From Phytohabitans kaempferiae (GTDB lineage: Bacteria; Actinomycetota; Actinomycetes; Mycobacteriales; Micromonosporaceae), in contig NZ_JBHLUH010000077.1 in NCBI RefSeq assembly GCF_042433955.1, positions 62,001 to 126,000 of the forward strand: DNA of 64,000 nt. The letters are read 5' to 3'. Below are positions 58,914 through 64,000 of the stretch, in pieces (the first letter of the stretch is position 1; the number at the start of each line of letters is the position of its first letter). The translations under genes were made by a program, and so were the position numbers. The notes beneath the pieces were generated by a model that did no database searches, was not told the DNA's origin, and saw only the letters and a list, made by a program, of their open reading frames with translations.

Positions 58914-60023
58914 GTGCCAGACACAGCATCCCCCGTTCCTGACTTCACGAAGTGGCCCTCCTTCCCATTCGAGGGCGACCTGCGGGTCAAGCAGCTCGAC
59001 GCCCCAGTGGAGAACGAGCCGGCGCGCAAGGGCGAGGACGCCGCCGACTGCAGCGCGTGTAACGCGCCCGATGAGGCGTACATCTGGGTCAGCGAGCGAT
59101 GGCGCGTCCGTGCCATGGATCGGCCCACCGGGCTCCCGATGGTGCTCATCCTGGAGTCCCGTTCGCACCTCGACTTGGGCGACCTGCCCAACCTGTTGGC
59201 GGCCGAGCTCGGCGTGATGACGGTGCGGCTGGAGCGGGCCGTCCGGTCGCTCGACGGCGTGGCCCGGGTCCACGTGAATCGGTGGGGTGACGGCTCGGCG
59301 CACCTGCACATGTGGTTCCTGGCCCGGCCGTACGGGCGGCTCCAACTGCGTGGCACTTTCCTGTCCCTGTGGGACGACATCCTCCCGCCGATCTCCGAGT
59401 CGACGTGGCGGGAAAATCTGGCACTCGTGGCGGCGTGGCTGGCGGAGTTCGGTGGCAAGCCGCTCGCCGAGCCGCCGCGGATCGAGTGGCAGGCGCCGTC
59501 GAGTCTGGTCCAGCAGGCGGAGGCGGAAGCGGCGAGCCTCGCCTTCCAGGCCGCCGTCGACGACGCCTCCGTAGCGCTCGCCGAAGCACCAGCCGACGAC
59601 ACGAGCACAGGCGTCGCGACCACAGACCTGGCGATTGCAGACGACCCCACCGCAGACCTAGCGATCGCAGACGAGCCGACCACGGACCAAGCGAGCACGG
59701 CCCACGCGACCGCAGACCACGCGAGCACGGGACGCGCAACGCCAGCCGACCCCACCACGAGCCAGGCACCCACCGCCCCAACCAGTGCCCAGGCCACCGC
59801 CGTCCGAGCAACGACCGGGCAAGCGACCACAGGCGAATCAGCCGCACCCGCACCGGCCACCGGCGCGGCAACAGCAGCGACCACGGCGCCAGACCAGGCG
59901 ACATCAGCCTCTGAGATACCGGCCGCGCACGGGACAGCCGAGAAGGTCCAGCCCGTCCCCACCGTCCGGGCGAGCGAGGAACCCCACGGTTCCAAGCCCG
60001 AGCACCAGGGCGCCCCTACCTGA
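58914..60023 (+). CDS. HIT-like protein with Ala/Thr-rich C-terminal tail
   Basis: 369 residues. Residues about 40-200 look like a HIT-superfamily fold: a Cys-x-x-Cys zinc pair (Cys46, Cys49), the substrate-side His85 (SRSHLDL), and the end motif SAHLHMWFL with His130 and His132, where classical HIT proteins have a third His (here Trp134). The C-terminal about 165 residues are Ala/Thr/Asp-rich, quasi-repetitive (ATTDLAIADDPTADLAIADE) and use more A/T-ending codons than neighbouring genes. GTG at 58914; TAGGGT six to seven bases upstream suggests a leaderless message. Beside parB. Function unknown; HIT identity is inferred. Confidence 0.7.
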   Translation: MPDTASPVPDFTKWPSFPFEGDLRVKQLDAPVENEPARKGEDAADCSACNAPDEAYIWVSERWRVRAMDRPTGLPMVLILESRSHLDLGDLPNLLAAELGVMTVRLERAVRSLDGVARVHVNRWGDGSAHLHMWFLARPYGRLQLRGTFLSLWDDILPPISESTWRENLALVAAWLAEFGGKPLAEPPRIEWQAPSSLVQQAEAEAASLAFQAAVDDASVALAEAPADDTSTGVATTDLAIADDPTADLAIADEPTTDQASTAHATADHASTGRATPADPTTSQAPTAPTSAQATAVRATTGQATTGESAAPAPATGAATAATTAPDQATSASEIPAAHGTAEKVQPVPTVRASEEPHGSKPEHQGAPT

Positions 60024-60122
60024 CACCTCCGTCCTCAAGCGACGACGAAAGACCCGACGACGAAGACCCAACGCGGAAGACGCGGCGAGACAGAAGCACG
60101 ACCAAGCGAGAACCAACGAAGC

Positions 60123-60154
60123 AAAGCGCCCCCACACCACGCGGTGCGGGGGCG
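60123..60154. terminator. Bidirectional hairpin between HIT-like gene and ddl
   Basis: AGCGCCCCCACACC pairs with GGTGCGGGGGCGCT with one mismatch and a 4-nt loop, between two convergent genes. A weak terminator by sequence, but placed as expected. Confidence 0.65.
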
Positions 60155-60168
60155 CTCCTGTCAGAGGA

Positions 60169-61122
60169 TCAAACGGCCCGGCGAGCGGCCTGTCCCACGA
60201 GCGCCGCCAGCAGCTTGCCGAAGTCGAGCCCTGCCGCCTGTACCGCCAGCGGCAGCAACGACGTCTCGGTCATGCCGGGCGACACGTTCACCTCGAGCAC
60301 GTGCGGCCGCCCGTCCGAATCGACGATCAGGTCGACGCGGGAGAGGTCGCGCAACCCCAGCGCGTTGTGCGCCGCGATCGCGGTCTTCGCCACCGCCGCC
60401 GCCACCTCGGGGTCGAGCCGCGCGGGCGCGTGCCAGGTGGTGAGGCCGGCGGTGTACCGGGCGGCGTAGTCGTACACGCCGTTGCGCGGCACGATCTCGA
60501 CCGCCGGGAGCGCCTGGGGCCCGTCGCCCTGGTCGATCACCGACACCGCGACATCCATGCCCGCGACGTACCGCTCGACGAGTGCCGTGGAGTCGTACGC
60601 GAAACAACCAACCATGGCGGCCGGCAGTGCCGTCGCGTCCCGGACCACGGCGGCGCCGAGGCCCGAACCGCCCTGGGCGGGCTTGACCATCAGCGGCAGG
60701 CCCAGCCGCTCGGCGATGCGGTCGAGCACCGCCACGGCGCCGAGTTCGGAGAAGCGGTCGTGCGGCAGCGCCACCCAGTCGGGCGTGGGGATGCCGGCCT
60801 CGCGCAGCACCGCCTTGGCCGACGGCTTGTCCCACGCGAGGCGGGCGGAGCGGGCGTCGCAGCCCACGTACGGCACGTCGCACAGGTCGAGCACCCCGCG
60901 CAGCGAGCCGTCCTCCCCCGTTGCGCCGTGTAGCGCGATGACGACCGCGTCGGGCGGGTCGGCTTGGACGGTCGGCAGCAGCGATACGTCGGCGTCTCGC
61001 AGGTCGGCGTCGATGCCAGCACTCCGCAGCGCGTCGAGCACGCGCCGGCCGGACTTGAGAGAGACGTCCCGCTCGTACGAGAGTCCGCCGGCGAGGACGA
61101 GGACGCGAAGGTCCGTGTTCAT
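60169..61122 (-). CDS. ddl: D-alanine-D-alanine ligase
   Basis: 317 residues, ATP-grasp enzyme joining two D-Ala for peptidoglycan. Seen: LVLAGGLSYERDVSLKSGRR, ALHGATGEDGSLRGVLDLC, MVKPAQGGSGLGAAVV, ERYVAGMDVAVSVIDQGDGP and VLEVNVSPGMTETSLLPLAV. It overlaps no gene; the aminotransferase stop lies eight bases upstream. A partial copy of its middle is at 57582. Confidence 0.95.
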   Translation of the reverse strand: MNTDLRVLVLAGGLSYERDVSLKSGRRVLDALRSAGIDADLRDADVSLLPTVQADPPDAVVIALHGATGEDGSLRGVLDLCDVPYVGCDARSARLAWDKPSAKAVLREAGIPTPDWVALPHDRFSELGAVAVLDRIAERLGLPLMVKPAQGGSGLGAAVVRDATALPAAMVGCFAYDSTALVERYVAGMDVAVSVIDQGDGPQALPAVEIVPRNGVYDYAARYTAGLTTWHAPARLDPEVAAAVAKTAIAAHNALGLRDLSRVDLIVDSDGRPHVLEVNVSPGMTETSLLPLAVQAAGLDFGKLLAALVGQAARRAV

Positions 61123-61130
61123 GCCTCAGA

Positions 61131-62450
61131 TCATGCCAAGCCCGGGTCAGGGGCATCGGCCGCGGCCTGCCCCCGCCGGCGCCCGGCGAGTCCGCCGCCC
61201 ACCGGGCCGAAGACCTGCCGCATGGCAAGCTCCTGCTCCATCACGCCGGCCAGCCTGCGCACGCCCTCGCGAATGCGCTCCGGCGGCGGGAACGAGAAGT
61301 TGAGCCGCATGTGCCCCGCGCCTGTGCCGTCGGCGTAGAAGCCGGTGCCCGGCACGTACGCCACGCGGGCGGCGATGGCACGCGGCATCATCGCCTTCGC
61401 GTCGAGCCCTTCGGGCAGCGTGGCCCACACGAAGAGGCCGCCCTTCGGCTCGGTCCAGGTGGTGCCGGCGGGCATCAGGCCCGCGAGGGCGTCGAGCAGC
61501 GCGTCGCGACGCTCACGATAGATCTCGCGGTATGCCTTGAGCTGCTCGCGCCACGGCATGGTGGCCAGGTAGGTGGCGATCGCCGCCTGCGCGTACGCAC
61601 TCGGGCACAGGATCTGCGCCTCGCTGGCGATCACGAGCTTCTCGCGAACGGCATGGGGGGCGAGGATCCAGCCGACCCGCATGCCCGGCGCGAACGTCTT
61701 CGAGAACGTACTCAGGTAGAAGACCCCGTCGCGGCGGCGGGAGCGCAGCGGCGCGGGCGCGTCACCGTCGAAGCTCAGCTGGCCATACGGGTCGTCCTCG
61801 ACCACCAGCAGACCGGCGCGCTCGCAGATGTCGAGCACGCGCTCGCGCCGCTCCTCGGTCAGCGTCACGCCGGCGGGGTTTTGGAACGTGGGGATCGTGT
61901 ACAGGAACTTGGCCCGCCGCCCAGAACGCGCAACCTCGACGATCGCCTGCTCCAGCGCCTCGGGCACGATGCCGTCGCCGTCCATCGGTACGTGCACGAC
62001 CTGCGCCTGCGCGGCCTGGAACACGCCGAGCGCGCCGACGTAGGTGGGCCCCTCGGCGAGCACCACGTCGCCTGGGTCGAGGAAGATGCGGGCGACCAGG
62101 TCGAGCGCCTGCTGCCCGCCCACCGTCACCACGACGTCTTCCGGGGATGCGCCGCAGCCGACGTCGATGCCGGAGAGCGCCATCACCTCGCAGATCCGCT
62201 CGCGCAGCTCGAGCGTGCCCTGACCGATCCCGTACTGCAGGGTGGTGGGGCCGTGGTCGGTGGCGAGCTTGCCGAGCATCTCCCCCACCGCGTCGAGCGG
62301 GAGGGCGGCGACGTAGGGAGCACCACCGGCGAGCGAGACGACCTCGGGTCGGCTGGCAACGGCGAAGAGGGCACGGATCTCCGATGCCGTCATGCCGCGC
62401 ATCCGCCGGGCGTAGCGATCGGTATAGTCGTCGAGCGTCGTGCCGGTCAT
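61131..62450 (-). CDS. PLP-dependent class I/II aminotransferase
   Basis: 439 residues. Seen: GAPYVAALPLDAVGEMLGKL, YGIGQGTLELRERICEVMAL, EDVVVTVGGQQALDLVARIF, VVEDDPYGQLSFDGDAP, and the PLP lysine in FSKTFAPGMRVGWILAP. The type resembles 2-aminoadipate or valine-pyruvate aminotransferases without the GntR domain. Upstream of ddl, same strand, eight bases apart. Confidence 0.93.
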   Translation of the reverse strand: MTGTTLDDYTDRYARRMRGMTASEIRALFAVASRPEVVSLAGGAPYVAALPLDAVGEMLGKLATDHGPTTLQYGIGQGTLELRERICEVMALSGIDVGCGASPEDVVVTVGGQQALDLVARIFLDPGDVVLAEGPTYVGALGVFQAAQAQVVHVPMDGDGIVPEALEQAIVEVARSGRRAKFLYTIPTFQNPAGVTLTEERRERVLDICERAGLLVVEDDPYGQLSFDGDAPAPLRSRRRDGVFYLSTFSKTFAPGMRVGWILAPHAVREKLVIASEAQILCPSAYAQAAIATYLATMPWREQLKAYREIYRERRDALLDALAGLMPAGTTWTEPKGGLFVWATLPEGLDAKAMMPRAIAARVAYVPGTGFYADGTGAGHMRLNFSFPPPERIREGVRRLAGVMEQELAMRQVFGPVGGGLAGRRRGQAAADAPDPGLA

Positions 62451-62711
62451 GACTCACCTGCCTCGTGCGGAAGATGGCGCCCATCCCCACAGAGCGTTGC
62501 AGAAGTGGGGGCTACAGCGACAGTGCTGGCCGATCGATCGTAGTCCGCAGACACCATTCGTGCCTCTGGTTACCCCAGCTGGTTCCACATACCGGGCCTC
62601 AGGGGTGACCACTTGCCCGACCTCTCCCCTGACGCGAAGTTCCGGCGTACGATCACCAGTCGGGGGCAAGGAGGCGGCGCGTGGCTGCAATCGACTCTAT
62701 GAGGATTCGCA
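62451..62711. other. Divergent intergenic region before the GNAT gene
   Basis: 261 bp, no gene. TGAGGA lies six bases before the GNAT start. Confidence 0.4.
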
Positions 62712-63374
62712 ATGTCGCGACGCTTGGTCAGTCTGACACTCGACACACTCGAGGATCTTCCACGCCCGTGTAGGGCCTGCGTGTTCTGGGAGCTTGATCC
62801 GGTCGCCGCCGAGCGCGCGTGCGCCGCGGGCGATCCGGGCCTCGAAAAAGAAGCTTGGGTATCCCAGACGCTCCTCGAGTGGGGCTCCTGCGGCAAGCTG
62901 GCCTACGTCGACGGCATGCCGGCGGGCTTCGTCATGTACGCGCCACCGGCCTACGTTCCCCGCTCGATGGCGTTTCCGACGTCGCCGGTCTCGGCCGACG
63001 CGGCGCTGCTGATGACGGCCCACATCGTCACCGCCTTCGCCGGCGGCGGGCTGGGGCGGATGCTTGTGCAGGGCGTCGCCCGCGATCTCACCAAGCGCGG
63101 CATCAAGGCGATCGAGGCGTTCGGCGACGCCAAGTACGGCGAGTCGGGCAAGGAAGATGAAGAGGGCTGCCTGGCGCCGGCCGACTTCTTCCTCTCGGTG
63201 GGCTTCAAGACGGTGCGACAGCATCCGCGCTTCCCGCGGCTCCGCTTGGAGCTGCGCACCGCGCTGTCGTGGAAGTCCGATGTGGAGTACGCGTTGGAGA
63301 AGCTGCTCGGCTCGATGAGCCCGGAGAGCCTGTTGCGCCCGGTCCGTCCGGCTACGCGCTCGACATCAAGCTAA
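62712..63374 (+). CDS. GNAT-type acetyltransferase
   Basis: 220 residues. The acetyl-CoA loop is FAGGGLGRMLVQGVARDLTK, with an N-terminal CRACVFWEL Cys pair and the active-site region FGDAKYGESGKEDEEGCLAP. A PCRACVFWE motif is a mark of a conserved actinobacterial protein near parB. ATG at 62712 after TGAGGA. Substrate unknown. Confidence 0.85.
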   Translation: MSRRLVSLTLDTLEDLPRPCRACVFWELDPVAAERACAAGDPGLEKEAWVSQTLLEWGSCGKLAYVDGMPAGFVMYAPPAYVPRSMAFPTSPVSADAALLMTAHIVTAFAGGGLGRMLVQGVARDLTKRGIKAIEAFGDAKYGESGKEDEEGCLAPADFFLSVGFKTVRQHPRFPRLRLELRTALSWKSDVEYALEKLLGSMSPESLLRPVRPATRSTSS

Positions 63375-63489
63375 ATCCACATAGAAGCGGCCATATCCGG
63401 CAGTCGCCCCCAAGCGGCCATACAGCAACAACACGGCCGCGATGAAGCACCGCACGAAGCGCGGCGCAGAGCGAAAGGCTCGGACCGGA

Positions 63490-64000
63490 TCAGGAAACCG
63501 CGGCCGCCCGCAGCTGGCGCACGTCGATCGAGCCGGTCGGCACATCGGCCTCGACCGGGTAGTACATCCGCTGCACCGCGGCCACGATCGCCTCGACCAC
63601 GCGGTCGCGGAAGGCGGGGTCGATCAGCCGCTCGCGGTCGACCGGCGAAGTCAGGTAGCCCACGTCGACCCGGACCGCCGGCATGCGGGTCAGGCGCAGC
63701 AGCTCCCACGTCTTGGGGTGGGTCTGGCAATTGCGCAGGCCGGTGCGTTTGACGATCTCGCGCAGCGCCAGCCCGGCCAGCCGCTCCCCCACGGTCGAGG
63801 TCACGCCGTTGCCGGTGCCGTAGTGGAACGCCGCCACGCCGTCGGCCTCGGGGTTGTCGTGGCCGTCGATGTGTAGCGAGATGAAGAGGTCGCCGCCGAG
63901 CTCGTTGGCCAGGTCGGCGCGGGCGAGGTCGCTCAGGGCCGGCCCACCGCCGGGCCCGCGGGTCAGGTGTACGCGCATGCCGGCCGCCGCCAGCCGCCCT
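63490..64000 (-). CDS. CwlM-like N-acetylmuramoyl-L-alanine amidase, 5' end cut by window
   Basis: At least 169 residues of an Amidase_3 domain. The Zn-site His is in DLFISLHIDGHDN. The late segment PAVRVDVGYLTSPVDRERL has Asp where active amidases have the catalytic Glu (VEVGFLSN-type), which suggests a regulatory rather than lytic protein. In mycobacteria CwlM, an inactive amidase that activates MurA, lies near parAB and trxBC; the position here agrees. The C-terminus is short and plain. The N-terminal peptidoglycan-binding repeats would lie outside the window. Confidence 0.85.
   Translation of the reverse strand, partial: GRLAAAGMRVHLTRGPGGGPALSDLARADLANELGGDLFISLHIDGHDNPEADGVAAFHYGTGNGVTSTVGERLAGLALREIVKRTGLRNCQTHPKTWELLRLTRMPAVRVDVGYLTSPVDRERLIDPAFRDRVVEAIVAAVQRMYYPVEADVPTGSIDVRQLRAAAVS

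Overview
This is a high-GC actinobacterial chromosome segment that carries the replication origin region. The gene order (dciA, recF, gnd, dnaN, oriC, dnaA, then rpmH, rnpA, yidD, yidC, jag, rsmG, parA, parB), the chaplin-like protein, the XRE/DUF5753 plus DUF397 pair, the mostly G/C third codon positions and the frequent GTG starts point to a filamentous sporulating actinomycete. Micromonosporaceae is my best guess, from family knowledge rather than from any database search.

Layout. 1-10.4 kb: end of an FhaA-type gene, tRNA-Leu, an uronic-sugar pair (GH88 and SDR), a secreted subtilase, a DUF397/XRE pair and two proline-rich envelope proteins. 10.5-17.9 kb: a polytopic membrane protein, a TetR remnant, a GCS2-type ligase, divergent yceI/marR with an operator, and a large XRE-NB-ARC-TPR regulator. 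18-25.6 kb: an acyl-CoA catabolic locus (acyl-CoA dehydrogenase, carboxyltransferase, biotin carboxylase, TetR) split in two by a five-repeat chaplin gene and a second secreted protein. 25.6-35 kb: VanZ, exported Tat/lipobox proteins, SGNH hydrolase, proS, CBS, a YbaK deacylase, an NmrA-like protein, an alpha/beta hydrolase and an orphan DNA methylase. 35.3-41.3 kb: tRNA-Ala, DLW-39, tRNA-Ile, DUF3566, gyrA, gyrB.

41.8-55.8 kb is the replication and segregation core. dnaA, dnaN, gnd, recF and dciA run leftward, and rpmH through parB run rightward. DnaA boxes fill the dnaN-dnaA gap and recur upstream of dnaA. 55.8-58.9 kb is a 3.1-kb stretch with no convincing gene. It holds parS-like palindromes, DnaA boxes and a 63-bp fragment nearly identical to the ddl gene that lies about 3 kb away in the opposite orientation. 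58.9-64 kb: a HIT-like protein with an Ala/Thr-rich tail, ddl, an aminotransferase, a GNAT protein and a CwlM-like amidase cut by the window end.

Points most worth checking: the parS array with one outlier at 31.8 kb, the gene-free stretch with the inverted ddl fragment, the chaplin locus inside the carboxylase locus together with the missing biotin-carrier domain, the degenerate catalytic Glu in the CwlM-like amidase, and the HIT-like protein beside parB.
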